Part shown: positions 38,441 through 48,400 of the stretch, piece after piece
Layout of the letters: the number at the start of each line of letters is the position of its first letter
Numbering within the stretch: the stretch's first letter is position 1
Assembly: GCA_020638975.1 (NCBI GenBank)
Contig: JACKHN010000002.1
Coordinates: 124,001-188,000, forward strand
From: Planctomycetaceae bacterium
GTDB taxonomy: Bacteria > Planctomycetota > Planctomycetia > Pirellulales > Pirellulaceae
DNA length: 64,000 nucleotides
Direction of reading: 5' to 3'
Notes under the pieces: model-generated
The model's input: only the letters and a program-made list of their open reading frames with translations
What the model was told of the DNA's origin: nothing
Databases searched by the model: none
Made by a program: the position numbers and the translations under genes

Positions 38441-39220
38441 ATGAAGAAACTCGTCGCGTTGCTTGCTATTTGCTGTATGTCCAGCCTTCCGGTTATCGCC
38501 CAAGACACGTCGAACCCGAGCTCCGAGCAGTTGGAGCAGGCAATTCAACAGGTGCAAAAGATGGGATTCGACACGTCCAAACTCCCGAGCAAAGATGCAC
38601 TCAAGCAGATGCTGTCCGGTGAAAATGGTCGCAGAATGCACGAGCTGGCCAAGAAGCTGCAAGAGCAAAACCCCGAGCAGTTTCAGCAGATGCGTGACAA
38701 GATCCAAGATCGCTTCGATAAGAACGGCGACGGAACACTTGGCCCGCGCGAACGAGAACTCGCACAACAAGCATTTCAACAACGCCAAGGTGATCGTCGG
38801 GGGCCAGTCGCAGGTAACGACACGCCACCCAGCGACCGAAAGCTAAATCGCTTCGACCGAAATGATGACGGCCAACTCGGACCACGGGAGCGCAACGCCG
38901 CGACCGAAACTCGGCAACAACATCAACAGAGCGACCAAAATGCGATCCGAATCAAACGCCGTTCCGGCGATTCGCAATCATCGAGTCCGGGCGCGAATAA
39001 TCGAAGTGAATCACGGCCCGAACGTCCTTCTCGCGCGGGCGATCAGCAAGGACAACAGCGAGCGAACAACAATTCCCGTCCGCCTCAATCGCGTCAAGGG
39101 GCAAACACGAACGCGAGACCAGCGAATCGAACGGCGAGTAGTCGAGGTGCCAACAACCCGGGTGGCATCAATCGTGGAGGAACATCTCGCGGCGGTTCGG
39201 CAGGGCGCGGCGGTCGCTAA
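38441..39220 (+). CDS. Secreted EF-hand protein with low-complexity Arg/Asn/Gly tail
   Basis: 259 residues from ATG 38441. A signal peptide (KKLVALLAICCMSSLPVIAQ) is followed by a helical region (about 30-85) and two short calcium-type loops DKNGDGTLGPRE and DRNDDGQLGPRE. The last 110 residues are low complexity, rich in Gln, Asn, Arg and Gly, ending in a GRGG-type repeat. It lies 165 bp after the DUF1501 gene and may belong to the same transcript. A surface or matrix role is plausible but not shown. Confidence 0.75.
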   Translation: MKKLVALLAICCMSSLPVIAQDTSNPSSEQLEQAIQQVQKMGFDTSKLPSKDALKQMLSGENGRRMHELAKKLQEQNPEQFQQMRDKIQDRFDKNGDGTLGPRERELAQQAFQQRQGDRRGPVAGNDTPPSDRKLNRFDRNDDGQLGPRERNAATETRQQHQQSDQNAIRIKRRSGDSQSSSPGANNRSESRPERPSRAGDQQGQQRANNNSRPPQSRQGANTNARPANRTASSRGANNPGGINRGGTSRGGSAGRGGR

Positions 39221-39253
39221 ATCCCAACTCAGATCAACTTCGGAATTTCAAGA

Positions 39254-39307
39254 GTAGGGTCCGCTGTGAGGACCGGGAATTTCATAGGTCCGCACAGCGG
39301 ACCCTAC
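39254..39307. repeat. Family D palindrome, copy 1
   Basis: Arms GTAGGGTCCGCTGTGAGGAC and GGTCCGCACAGCGGACCCTA with a short loop. It shares TTTCAAGAGTAGGGTCCGCT with the inverted copy at 45415-45468. It lies between the EF-hand protein and the convergent Nudix gene. Confidence 0.8.
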
Positions 39308-39327
39308 ACAAAAGCGTGGCGGCGGGT

Positions 39328-39750
39328 TTATCCCCAGGGCAGTACAAACTCGGCGCGTTCCCACGCGTCGAGAAAGTGATGATTACTCTCGAGCAAGTTG
39401 GCGAGAGTACGGAGTTCGTTCGGCTTCATCCAGAGCACCTGCTCGACTTCATCCTCGTTCGGTTGAAGCACGGCATCCGCCGCCAACTCGACGAACCACC
39501 AAGCAAGCTCGACACTCCACGAGGTAGTACTCCGCCAGAGGCAATACCGTGGCTTCACCTCGACGTTCAGCTCTTCGCACATCTCACGCACGACAGCAGC
39601 AGATTCGGACTCGCCCTCGTGAATTCCTCCACCGGGAAAGCAGTACGCGCCGGGAGCGACAACCATTTGAGAACGACGAATGACGAGCAAGCATTCGCCG
39701 CGTGACACAACGGCGACTACGCCTCGCTTCGGTTGACCATCAGGTTGCAT
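39328..39750 (-). CDS. Nudix hydrolase
   Basis: 140 residues. The Nudix box at Gly41-Val63 (GGIHEGESESAAVVREMCEE then LNV) matches the pattern except that the final Gly is Asn. The core metal ligands E56, E59 and E60 are kept. The substrate cannot be assigned. Its start lies 23 bp past the 3' end of the histidine kinase gene on the same strand, so it may be the last gene of the two-component operon. Confidence 0.87.
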   Translation of the reverse strand: MQPDGQPKRGVVAVVSRGECLLVIRRSQMVVAPGAYCFPGGGIHEGESESAAVVREMCEELNVEVKPRYCLWRSTTSWSVELAWWFVELAADAVLQPNEDEVEQVLWMKPNELRTLANLLESNHHFLDAWERAEFVLPWG

Positions 39751-39772
39751 GAAATGCTTGCCTTGGGCTTTG

Positions 39773-41584
39773 TCATCGAGGCAGAGTCAACTGGAACACC
39801 GCTCCAGCGTCATCTATCGGGACCAGTTCTAGCTGACCACCAAGATCGTGCGCCAATCGTCGACACAGAGCAAGCCCCAGCCCAACACCTGGTGCCGAAT
39901 GAGCTGCTTCATCGGCCGACTTGGAGAACGGGCGAAACAGCAACTTGGCTTCGCGAGGCGAAATGCCGCGACCATGGTCGCGCACCTGAAAGGCGACGGA
40001 GGTTGCGAGGACATGTACATCGAGATGGATGCGTCGATCGTTCGCACGGGCGGCGTATTTGCAAGCGTTATCGACCAAGTTAAACAAAATCTGCTCGGCA
40101 GCAGCGGGATCGGTCTTGATCGATGTCTCCCGTATGGCTGCAGTTGCTTCGACGACGAACTGCATGTCGGCCTGCCTCGTACGATCCGCCAATCGCTCAC
40201 CGACGCGATCCAACAGCGAGGCGACCGACAATTGCTCGCGCCGATGACGCTGCGGTCCTCGCTCCAACTTGGCGTAAGACAAGACATTCTCGACTAAGTG
40301 AGATAGCCGATCGGCTTCGACTCGCAACGTATCAAGATAGCTCTGACGTTTCGCTGGTTCAGGCACCATGTCGTTGGCCAGCATCTCGGAATACATCCGA
40401 AATGTCGTGAGCGGCGTTCGCAACTCGTGAGTCACTGCGGAAACAAAAGCGCCGCGACGTTCGCTGAGCGTCAACACTCCGTGCAGCAGCACGCCCGCTG
40501 CGACTGCGGCGATCAAAACACAAGCCCAAGCCATCGCCAACGACACCTGCATTGCCGACCAAGCAACGGCTTCAATCTCCGGCAAGTGAGCGACCAACTG
40601 CACGGGCAGCGTGGCCAACATCCGCCCAACCTGGGCTTGCGACGAATCTGTGACAGGCTCCAGCGTCACATCGGGCAACACGTCGCGCACTTCCTCGACG
40701 AGGCTTGTGCGAATCTTCTCCCAATCGAGCCAACAACCTTGAATGACGACCTTGTCACTCAAATCAACTCGTCGCGCCAGCAGCAACTGGTTGTCCACCC
40801 AAATCGGCTGGCTAACGCCTTCGGTTGCCGCGTCGACTTTCAATGCCTGAAATGCAGGCATTTGTTGGGAAACCGCCTCTTGAGCGTACGAATTCACCGC
40901 CGCATTGCGATTGAAGAAGTCATTGCTCGTATTCACGCGACTGCGTGTACTAACGATTTGTTCGAGTTGCTGTTGCTGCGTTTCCACGTCAGCGCTGCGG
41001 CTGGACGGTGCCACGCGATCAAGATCGACGATCGGATTACGCAGCAACGTTTGCTGCCCCGGCGAGTTGGGCTCCGGATTTGATTCGACCGGCAGTGATG
41101 CCGAGATCTTCTCGTACGATATGCAACCGCTGAGTCTTGATAGCGCGGTCGTGCAGGCAGCAATTTCCTGCGGCGATACGCCCTGAGGACAAACAATCTT
41201 CTGGATTGATTCATTAGGAGCCTGTGGCGAAGACCAAACGTCCCCTGGTTCGACCTGATAATTGACCCACACAAACTCCGAACGATCTGTTAACAGCGGG
41301 GAAAGCTGAGGCATGCCTGAGGATCGGCCCTGGGCGTCGGTCGCTGTCAACAACGACGAGTAAACTGCATGTGGTCGCGCGGCTTCTCGTGCCAAATGCG
41401 GCATCAGCTTCACGTCCATCCGCCACAACGCTCGTCCGACCGCCTCTTCCAGTTCGGCCTGTCGTCGCGCGAGGGACTCCGCGCGGTCGAGTTCGATCGC
41501 TTTGACCGTCAGCCAGCCCATTGCCAGCAACACGACGAGCGTTGCAGCAACGTAGCAGCTCCAGTAGTGCCAAGGTCGTCTCAC
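39773..41584 (-). CDS. Membrane sensor histidine kinase
   Basis: 603 residues. Two transmembrane helices (about 9-27, YVAATLVVLLAMGWLTV, and about 340-362) bracket a large periplasmic sensor region. A HisKA domain with His386 in SAVTHELRTPLTTFR follows, then HATPase motifs FNLVDNACKYAA, RDHGRGISPREAKLLF and GVGLGLALCRRLAHDLGG. It phosphorylates the response regulator encoded just upstream; the genes overlap by 4 bp (ATGA). The periplasmic domain has no recognised fold; the ligand is unknown. Confidence 0.92.
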   Translation of the reverse strand: MRRPWHYWSCYVAATLVVLLAMGWLTVKAIELDRAESLARRQAELEEAVGRALWRMDVKLMPHLAREAARPHAVYSSLLTATDAQGRSSGMPQLSPLLTDRSEFVWVNYQVEPGDVWSSPQAPNESIQKIVCPQGVSPQEIAACTTALSRLSGCISYEKISASLPVESNPEPNSPGQQTLLRNPIVDLDRVAPSSRSADVETQQQQLEQIVSTRSRVNTSNDFFNRNAAVNSYAQEAVSQQMPAFQALKVDAATEGVSQPIWVDNQLLLARRVDLSDKVVIQGCWLDWEKIRTSLVEEVRDVLPDVTLEPVTDSSQAQVGRMLATLPVQLVAHLPEIEAVAWSAMQVSLAMAWACVLIAAVAAGVLLHGVLTLSERRGAFVSAVTHELRTPLTTFRMYSEMLANDMVPEPAKRQSYLDTLRVEADRLSHLVENVLSYAKLERGPQRHRREQLSVASLLDRVGERLADRTRQADMQFVVEATAAIRETSIKTDPAAAEQILFNLVDNACKYAARANDRRIHLDVHVLATSVAFQVRDHGRGISPREAKLLFRPFSKSADEAAHSAPGVGLGLALCRRLAHDLGGQLELVPIDDAGAVFQLTLPR

Positions 41585-42294
41585 GATGCATCACCTGCTG
41601 AGTTCGCGAACATGTAGCCTTTGCCACGCACGGTCAGAACGATCTGGGGCTGCGAGGAATCATCTCGCAACTTCTCTCGCAACCGTGCAATGTGCATGTC
41701 GATCGTTCGAGTCGCAGCACCGCGAGGGCTAATCCGCCAAACGTTAGATAATAGCTCATCGCGATCAATCGCGCGGCCTGCGTTGATCACCAGATAACGC
41801 AGCAATTCAACTTCTCGCTCGGACAACTCACTGCGTCCTCCATCGTCGTACCGAACTTCGCGTCGGGCAAAGTCCGCGTGGCCGCCGGGAAACATCGTTT
41901 GCTGAAGATCGCTCGGTCGCTCGGGAGAGCGACGCAAAACGGCTTCGACCCGGGCCAGCAACTCCTTAACGCTGAACGGCTTCACGACGTAGTCATCAGC
42001 GCCCATTTGAAGTCCGCGCACACGATCTTGCTCTTCGCCGCGAGCGGAAAGGATGATCACCGGCACTGTCGGACGGACGACTCGCAATTCTCGGAGAATC
42101 TCCAATCCGCCGCGATGCGGCAGCACGAGATCCAGCAGCAACAAGTCGTACGAACTGCGAACCGCGTGATCGAGCCCACTCTCGCCATCCGCCGCTTCGA
42201 TCACATGATAGCCCGCGAACTCCAAGGCATCGACGATCCCGCGCCGAATGGCCGCATCGTCCTCGATCGTCAAAACTTGGCGAGCTTGTGTCAT
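41581..42294 (-). CDS. OmpR-family response regulator
   Basis: 237 residues from ATG 42294. The receiver domain has the acidic pair Asp12/Asp13, phospho-acceptor Asp55 (LLLLDLVLPH), Ser83 and Lys105 (VVKPFS). The winged-helix DNA-binding domain (about 135-230) shows LSEREVELLRYLV, TRTIDMHIARLREKL and TVRGKGYMF. The frame is open to 42570 and ATG 42333 is a second candidate, but the first 90 residues are not family-like and run into a palindromic repeat. It overlaps the cognate kinase by 4 bp. Confidence 0.93.
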   Translation of the reverse strand: MTQARQVLTIEDDAAIRRGIVDALEFAGYHVIEAADGESGLDHAVRSSYDLLLLDLVLPHRGGLEILRELRVVRPTVPVIILSARGEEQDRVRGLQMGADDYVVKPFSVKELLARVEAVLRRSPERPSDLQQTMFPGGHADFARREVRYDDGGRSELSEREVELLRYLVINAGRAIDRDELLSNVWRISPRGAATRTIDMHIARLREKLRDDSSQPQIVLTVRGKGYMFANSAGDAS

Positions 42295-42510
42295 TGGCGG
42301 TCGGAATTGCCGGAGTTGGGGAGCGTGAATCATTATTGTACACCCTGTGCCGAAGTGCTGAGAGAGACGATCCCTTCGTATTCTAGTGCCAAATCCGGGG
42401 CGGACGTGTAAAGCGTTTGTAACGAGCCAAGTCGAGGCAATACGTTCGGGGCTTCTGTCACTGCCCATCGACAACTCGCCGCATTGGTCGTTAGGATCGA
42501 ACCAACAGTC

Positions 42511-42620
42511 ACTAAATAGATTCGCACGATTCCGATTGATTCGTGAGCCGTAGGCGCTAGCCTCGGGCATCTTCTGGGAGGGCCCGAGGCTAGCGCCTAC
42601 GGCTCAATCGATTCAGAATC
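42511..42620. repeat. Family C palindrome, copy 2
   Basis: Identical to 29791-29848 for 58 nt from ACTAAATAGATTCGCACGAT onward, then closely similar to the end. Arms GAGCCGTAGGCGCTAGCCTC and GAGGCTAGCGCCTACGGCTC are fully complementary, so this copy is a better palindrome than copy 1. It sits between the divergent response-regulator and oxidoreductase-like genes. Confidence 0.88.
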
Positions 42621-42683
42621 CAGAACTATCTAGCAGGAGTGTTGCGTAGTTGCCACCACCCTCGTTTAACGCCCCGAGAACCA

Positions 42684-43907
42684 ATGCGATTTGCCCTTAT
42701 CGGATGTAACGACGACGCAATTCACATCGCCCGTGCGATCGTGAGTTCTCCGTCACACTCCATCGCCTCGATTCACGACGCTGACGAATACCGCGAACGA
42801 CTCAGCGACCTCGCTCCGGCGGCGGTTTGGTCCGAACATTGGGAAGGCCTGCTGGTCACCGGTGAAGTCGATGCGGTGATCTTGTCGCGACACGCCGACA
42901 CGCTCGTATTCGAAGACCAATGCCGCAAGCTCGTCCAAGCCCAAGTCCCGATCATCGCCACCCATCCGCTCAGCGATTCCTTGTTCTGTTATGAACTTGA
43001 GATGATGCGGGACGAAGTCGGTGGCGTCATTCTGGCCTTCGCACCTGGATTCGGTCATCCCGCGTTCCAAAAACTCGCCGATTTGATCGGCGCGGGCGAG
43101 TCGTCCGAGATTGGTGTCGCTGAGCAAGTAGTGATCGAACGGCATCTTCCTGCACGAGATCGCACGACCGTACTGAAGGTGGTTGCGCAGGACGTGACGC
43201 TCATGCGTCAGTTGATCGGCGAAATCACCAGCATCAGCGCCGTTGGCGCCGAACCGCGTGATGCGTCGCTGCCAAACCTGGCAGTTAACGTGACCGGCAC
43301 GAGCGAAGTAGTCGGACGTTGGTCGGTCGGCCCGGCTATGGATGATTGTGTTGTGACGATCACACTGGTGGGCGCGCGGGGTACGGCCATCATCACTGCT
43401 TACGCCGGAAGCCGCCCGTGGGAACTTCGCATCGGCTCGCAACAGCGAACGTTCGATCCGCATGACGACGCATTGGCCGCCATCGAGTTTTGGCAACAGG
43501 CTGCAAACGGTGGTGCGATGAACACGGAGTGGGAATCCGTTTGCCATGATCTCGACGCGGTCGAACAGATCGAACGCAGTCTACGACGCAAGCGAACGAT
43601 TGAGTTTCGACGTGACGCCCAGAACGAGGAAGGCGCGTTTAAGGGCATCATGTCGGCGGGCGGCTGCGTCGTGCTGATGCTCGCCCTGTTGTTGCTTATG
43701 ATCTTTGCCGTCGTCGAAGGCTTCCGCATGCCGTTGATCGATGCCGAGGCCGTGCGAGCTAGTGGTGAACCGGTTCATCGAACGCACGTGCTACTGCGAC
43801 TGTGGCCGGTCTATCCGTTAGCCGCGTTCTTGTTGCTGCAGTTCCTCGTATTCGTCGCGAAGAAACCCAAGGCGAATCCCACGGAAACCACGCCAGAAGG
43901 CGATTAA
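42684..43907 (+). CDS. Gfo/Idh/MocA-like oxidoreductase fused to C-terminal membrane helices
   Basis: 407 residues from ATG 42684. It opens MRFALIGCNDDAIHIARAIV, a Rossmann-type strand-loop-helix (GxxxxA form, weaker than the usual GxGxxG), with VDAVILSRHADTL and VPIIATHPLSDSLFCYEL in the Gfo/Idh positions. The second domain is degenerate. Two transmembrane helices (GGCVVLMLALLLLMIFAVVE and YPLAAFLLLQFLVFVA) form the last 80 residues. The lack of a clean dinucleotide motif and of a catalytic EKP motif suggests it may not be an active dehydrogenase. Its stop overlaps that of the convergent PHP gene by 4 bp. Confidence 0.65.
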   Translation: MRFALIGCNDDAIHIARAIVSSPSHSIASIHDADEYRERLSDLAPAAVWSEHWEGLLVTGEVDAVILSRHADTLVFEDQCRKLVQAQVPIIATHPLSDSLFCYELEMMRDEVGGVILAFAPGFGHPAFQKLADLIGAGESSEIGVAEQVVIERHLPARDRTTVLKVVAQDVTLMRQLIGEITSISAVGAEPRDASLPNLAVNVTGTSEVVGRWSVGPAMDDCVVTITLVGARGTAIITAYAGSRPWELRIGSQQRTFDPHDDALAAIEFWQQAANGGAMNTEWESVCHDLDAVEQIERSLRRKRTIEFRRDAQNEEGAFKGIMSAGGCVVLMLALLLLMIFAVVEGFRMPLIDAEAVRASGEPVHRTHVLLRLWPVYPLAAFLLLQFLVFVAKKPKANPTETTPEGD

Positions 43908-45226
43908 TCCTGAACGCGATTTTCCCAGCCGACCGGCTGTGTCCAGGCTTGTTCTGTCTGGTTATCGAAGGACGGATTCCAGTGCTTCTTCGTCGAAGTA
44001 ACGGTCGCCCGAACGTACAGTTCTTTACCCGTTAGCTGGTAGGTAGCTGTAGTCCCATTGACTTGGGCCAAAACTTTTCCGACGTCTGCCGAGTAAGTAC
44101 GAGTCGCGACGATCTCTTTGCCGTCTTTGTCGACTACCGGTTGGCTCGCATTGTCATAGTCAACAGGCGTGCCAATAAACTCTGTCACGTACTCGACACC
44201 CTCTTCGGCCGCGATCACCACCGACAGAGTTTGCTTCTCGCTGTCGAAGACATGCGATTCAAGCGTCACGCCACTGGAGACGTAAAAGTCGCCAGCCTCC
44301 ATCGAGCGGATCAGTGCTTCGGGAGTCAGCTCAGCAGCTCGCACCATCACCCAACCGCGCCCGGTCGATGCGCCGCGATTGCCAAAGTAGTTGTGCGAAT
44401 CGTCCGTTCCCATTCCATACAGCGGCGGGTGCTTCATGTCGGCGATGCGAATCGTGTTCGCGATATCCCACATTCGTTCAATACTCGCGTGAGTCTCGTC
44501 GCCAAGCTGATTCACGCCGGGATGCCCGTTGTAAACCTCAAAGAACCTTTCTTGCACGACGGCAGCCATGTCCTCGGCGGTGACTGCGTAGCCAAAGTTC
44601 GGATGGTTCAAGTGAGCGAAGATCGGTTGCCCGACGCGTTGACTCTGCTGCTGAACGGCTATCAGATTCTTCGCGATCGTTTCACGAACGCTTTCGCCAC
44701 CTTGCGGTCGAATCAACTCGGCGATGTTGTTTGCGTTGATATGAATCGGCAGTGAACCAAAATGGTCCGTGATCTCTTCCGCTTGAATCATCAAGAACTC
44801 GCCCGGCTTGTCGAACAACGGGGAGAATTCTTCAAAGGTCTTCAAACGAATTTCTGTTGTCTTTTCCGCATCTGGCGTGTCGGTCGGCGGCGTTTTCTCG
44901 CGAGTCTCCACCCATTCGTTGCCGAACCGAGCGCGGTAGCGTTTCAATCCATCGATCGCCCCACGCTTCAGTGCCTGGTCTTCCCCGATCCACTTCTCGC
45001 CTCGACTCAAGATATTGTGGTCCGACAGGCTGAGAAAGTCGTAACCGTGCTGAACATACCAGTCGACGATCATTTCCGGAAAGTCATTTCCATCGCTCCA
45101 CAACGAATGTGTGTGCAGGTTGCCTTTGTACCAGCGAGCCTCGTCCGCCTGAGACGAAGTACCGATGGCGACAATCGTAAACCCACTGACGATGAACAGT
45201 ACGATTGTGGCGAGCTTTCGCAGCAT
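43904..45226 (-). CDS. Exported PHP-type metallohydrolase (CehA/McbA-like)
   Basis: 440 residues from ATG 45226, with GGAG upstream. Signal peptide (LATIVLFIVSGFTIVAIG), then the PHP metal motif WYKGNLHTHSLWSDG (His38, His40), FLSLSDHNIL, IQAEEITDHFG, HLNHPNFGYA and GMGTDDSHNYFG, which supply the conserved His/Asp/Glu ligands. Related proteins hydrolyse phosphoesters or carbamates; the substrate here is unknown. The C-terminal part (about 320-440) is beta-rich and probably a separate accessory domain. Confidence 0.88.
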   Translation of the reverse strand: MLRKLATIVLFIVSGFTIVAIGTSSQADEARWYKGNLHTHSLWSDGNDFPEMIVDWYVQHGYDFLSLSDHNILSRGEKWIGEDQALKRGAIDGLKRYRARFGNEWVETREKTPPTDTPDAEKTTEIRLKTFEEFSPLFDKPGEFLMIQAEEITDHFGSLPIHINANNIAELIRPQGGESVRETIAKNLIAVQQQSQRVGQPIFAHLNHPNFGYAVTAEDMAAVVQERFFEVYNGHPGVNQLGDETHASIERMWDIANTIRIADMKHPPLYGMGTDDSHNYFGNRGASTGRGWVMVRAAELTPEALIRSMEAGDFYVSSGVTLESHVFDSEKQTLSVVIAAEEGVEYVTEFIGTPVDYDNASQPVVDKDGKEIVATRTYSADVGKVLAQVNGTTATYQLTGKELYVRATVTSTKKHWNPSFDNQTEQAWTQPVGWENRVQD

Positions 45227-45349
45227 AATGCGGAATCTCCTAGTTCGAGAAACGAAGACGAACCGCATTATAGTCAACGAATCCAGCGATCAGAAGCCAT
45301 CACCATCCGCCGAGAGGGCGATTCATTTGTTAGAGTTGCACACGACGTA

Positions 45350-45370
45350 CGACGGGCCGCCGAGCCCGTC
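45350..45370. repeat. Short CGACGGGC hairpin
   Basis: CGACGGGC and GCCCGTCG arms around CCGA-type loop, with flanking GTACGACGGGCC as in family A elements. Probably a degraded fragment of that family. Confidence 0.45.
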
Positions 45371-45396
45371 GAATAACGACTTAGGACCGTCTCAAC

Positions 45397-45489
45397 AATA
45401 ACTTCTTCATTTGCGTAGGGTCCGCTGTGCGGACCTCAGGGATTCCTGGTCCGCACAGCGGACCCTACTCTTGAAAGGCCGAAGTTATT
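45397..45489. repeat. Family D palindrome, copy 2, with outer arms
   Basis: Inner arms GTAGGGTCCGCTGTGCGGACC-type (45415-45435, 45448-45468) are a perfect 21-bp stem. Outer arms AATAACTTC and GAAGTTATT (45397-45405, 45481-45489) enclose it. It begins 6 bp after the stop of the MG2-type gene on the minus strand. Confidence 0.85.
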
Positions 45490-45495
45490 TCTGAC

Positions 45496-48400
45496 CTATT
45501 CCGTAGAGTTGATCAGCAACTCGCCGGCACCCAATCGGTCGGCACCATGTGCTTCGACGATCGCCCGAAAACTAGACGGACGCTGGGGCAAGTTGAAGTA
45601 GACCGTGGCTTTCCCCGACTTGTTGGCGATAAACAGCGGATGCCAGAAGATCGTACTTGAAGATCCCTCAGTCACCGGACCATTTGCACTCGAATCATAA
45701 AACCACGGCGCGTATTCACGCCGGAACGCTCGATTGTCATCTTGGTCAGCGACCGCGTTCAGTGGCTCGTCCATCATCAGTCGTTGGCCTCCGGCGTCCT
45801 TAGCCGCGGACTGGGGCGGAGTCGGCGCTGCCGATGGCTCGGGCTGTGCGATGGGCGAGGGCGGTGTGGTCGCCTTTTCTTTGCTTTGCATTAACGCACC
45901 TGACTTATCTCCTCCGACCGCTGCGGACTTTCGCTCAGGCTCGTCTCGCGGAACGCCGAGGCGAGCCGCAGACTCCGAAGTCGCTTCGAGTTGTCGAGAC
46001 GGAGCGAGCTCAAGCGGCATTGCACCCGCTGGCGCAGCCGGCGTCGCGGCAACATCTTCGGCGCGGAACCTATAGTCTCCCGTCTCTCGCACCTCCTCTT
46101 CTTCTTTCAATAGCTCGTCAGCTTCGCCAGCTGCAATCGCTGGTTGGCTATCGCGTTCGAACTTACTCTCGATGGCAACGGACGGCGACGCGGCATCGCT
46201 GAACGCGCCGCCAGTAGGAGCGACGCTCTTTGGCAAACTGAACGTACCGACCAAGAGAGATACCAGAGCAATCATGGCGGCTGGTATCAATAAAGAACGA
46301 TTTCCTCCGATCCGCCTCGTGCTCGCGACACTGACCATAACCAACAGGCCAATGCTTGCGATGATGATCAATGATCCAAACGATCGATCGTTCGCGGCGA
46401 CGGAACGGTGCGAACGCGTCGAGCGCACTAACGAAGTCTTGCCACGTTCGATCACGCTCGCCGTACTAAGCGGCACGACCCCGTCATCGACTGAAGCCAA
46501 CGAACGGGAACGCCGACTTGGAGCGATCATCTGATCCGCATAATCACTTACTCCACCACCGAACCCGCCACTGCCAGCTTGGGCGAACTGCATCTCTGAC
46601 GCTTGCGTGAAGCGACGCCAGCCTTGGGTTCCCAGCAACGAATCCAGAGCCGCCGCACTCTCCGGATCGTTCGACAGGTAGAAGTTGGCGTCTTCCAGAT
46701 GCTCGGCTGAATCCAACTCGGTCAGCAAATGAAAATAGGTCGGCATTCGAACTGACTTATCGTCGGCAAGATTTAATACGGCGTCATCAACAATCGAAAT
46801 GCCAAGTACGGCGGGAACGGGCGCGTCGTTTTCGTCGCGGACTCTCAAATCAAGCTGAACCGATTGTCCTGGGGCAAAGGCTTCGGCGTCCGGCGCGAGT
46901 TGCACTTCCAAACGCTGCCCAACTCGCCGATACACTAATCGTTCCGCGATCGGAGTTGGCGGTGACTCAGAACCATTGAACACCGTCAAACGAACAACAC
47001 CTTGCGCTTCGCCGGGAATTGCAAGTTCTACCTGGAACCTAGCGTACCCGTCGCTCACCCGTTCGAAGTCACTCGGCTCGACTGTTCGCTGCGAGATCAT
47101 CGCGCCACGACAGTATGCGGCGACAACAAGCGGCTTGGCTGGCAATCGCTGCAACAACGTAAAGACAACTGGCGCATTCGCCTCGAATACACCGGCGCCT
47201 GTGTTGACCGTCGCGAATTGCTCGGACGATGCGAGCGGCAGCGACAACTCCTTGGTAACACCAACCGGCTTATCGATCATCAAGCGATACGGCTCATTGG
47301 GCTTGGCGGTGATTGAAAAGACGCCCCGCCCGTCCTGAGTTGTCACGACGTCTGCAACCTTGTTGTCGTTAGAATCGACGACCTTCCCCTCAATGTGTGT
47401 TGGCTTGCCCAAAGGATCGCGGCCGAAAAAGTACACGCGAGTTGGCAACTCGGCCGCTAATTCGCCTCCCTCGGGATAAAAGTCGACGTTCAGCTTGCCG
47501 AGATTAATCGGGATGTCCTTCGTGATTGTCTCGGCGGGCTCGTCACCGTCCTTCACAGAGACACTAACACTAGCCCGCCCTCGTTCGATCGACTCTGGCA
47601 ACCGAAGCGAGACTCGCGACTTGCCTGCGGCGTCGGTCTTCGCACCAGAAGCCGGTAATGCGAGACCGTCGAGCAACGCTTTCACATCGAGATCCACGTC
47701 TGCCAACGGCTTGCCCGCGACACGCTTGACGGAGAAATCGAGTTCGACCTCTTCACCCGCTGTGTAGCTGTCGCGAGCCAACTCCAGTTTCTTAAGCAAA
47801 CGCGGTGGCTGATAGCGTCGGACTTCAAAGTCTCGCCATTCTTGGCGAAACGAGTTGTCTGGGCTACGAGCGAGCAATGTGTATTTGCCGTCCGGCAAGT
47901 CGTTCGGGAGCGAGACCGTGCCGCTGCCGACACCGTGATCGGTCTCGACGACATTCGCTGCGCCGGCGATGGATTTGTCATTCTCGTCGACAACATCGAA
48001 CAAAGTTGTAACTTCCTTATCCGCCCGCAGACCAAATTGCGAGAGCGTCACCGAACGGTAAAACACCTGCTCGCCGGGTTGGTACAATGGGCGATCCGTC
48101 CTCAAGTAAGTCGCGAAGCGTTCCGGCGTGGCTTCTAACGGGCGAAGGATCGGAGCGGCGGAATCATTCTCGGGCGAGACTTCCAATCGCGAGGCGTCTC
48201 GTGCGACATCGCCATCGACGTCAAACTGAGCGACGCCCAACTCGTTCGTCGCCGCCGTATCCTCCCAACTCACGGCCCCGTTACCGTCGAATACTCGATA
48301 GTTCAATGTCGTAGATACGGGTGTTCCTGCCTGACTCTCGAAGCGAACCGTAAAGGGATTACTGGCTTCGACGTTCAACTTCGACGGCCCGGTCAAGACA

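Noticed and set aside
39848..40297. Long plus-strand frames opposite the histidine kinase and similar long antisense frames elsewhere (for example 31964-33215, 20792-21565)
   Set aside because: They mirror conserved genes on the other strand; high GC at third positions produces such shadows.
45496..45560. Truncation of the MG2 protein by the family D palindrome
   Set aside because: The stop is upstream of the palindrome and the ending resembles other short planctomycete MG2 proteins, so truncation is not needed to explain it.
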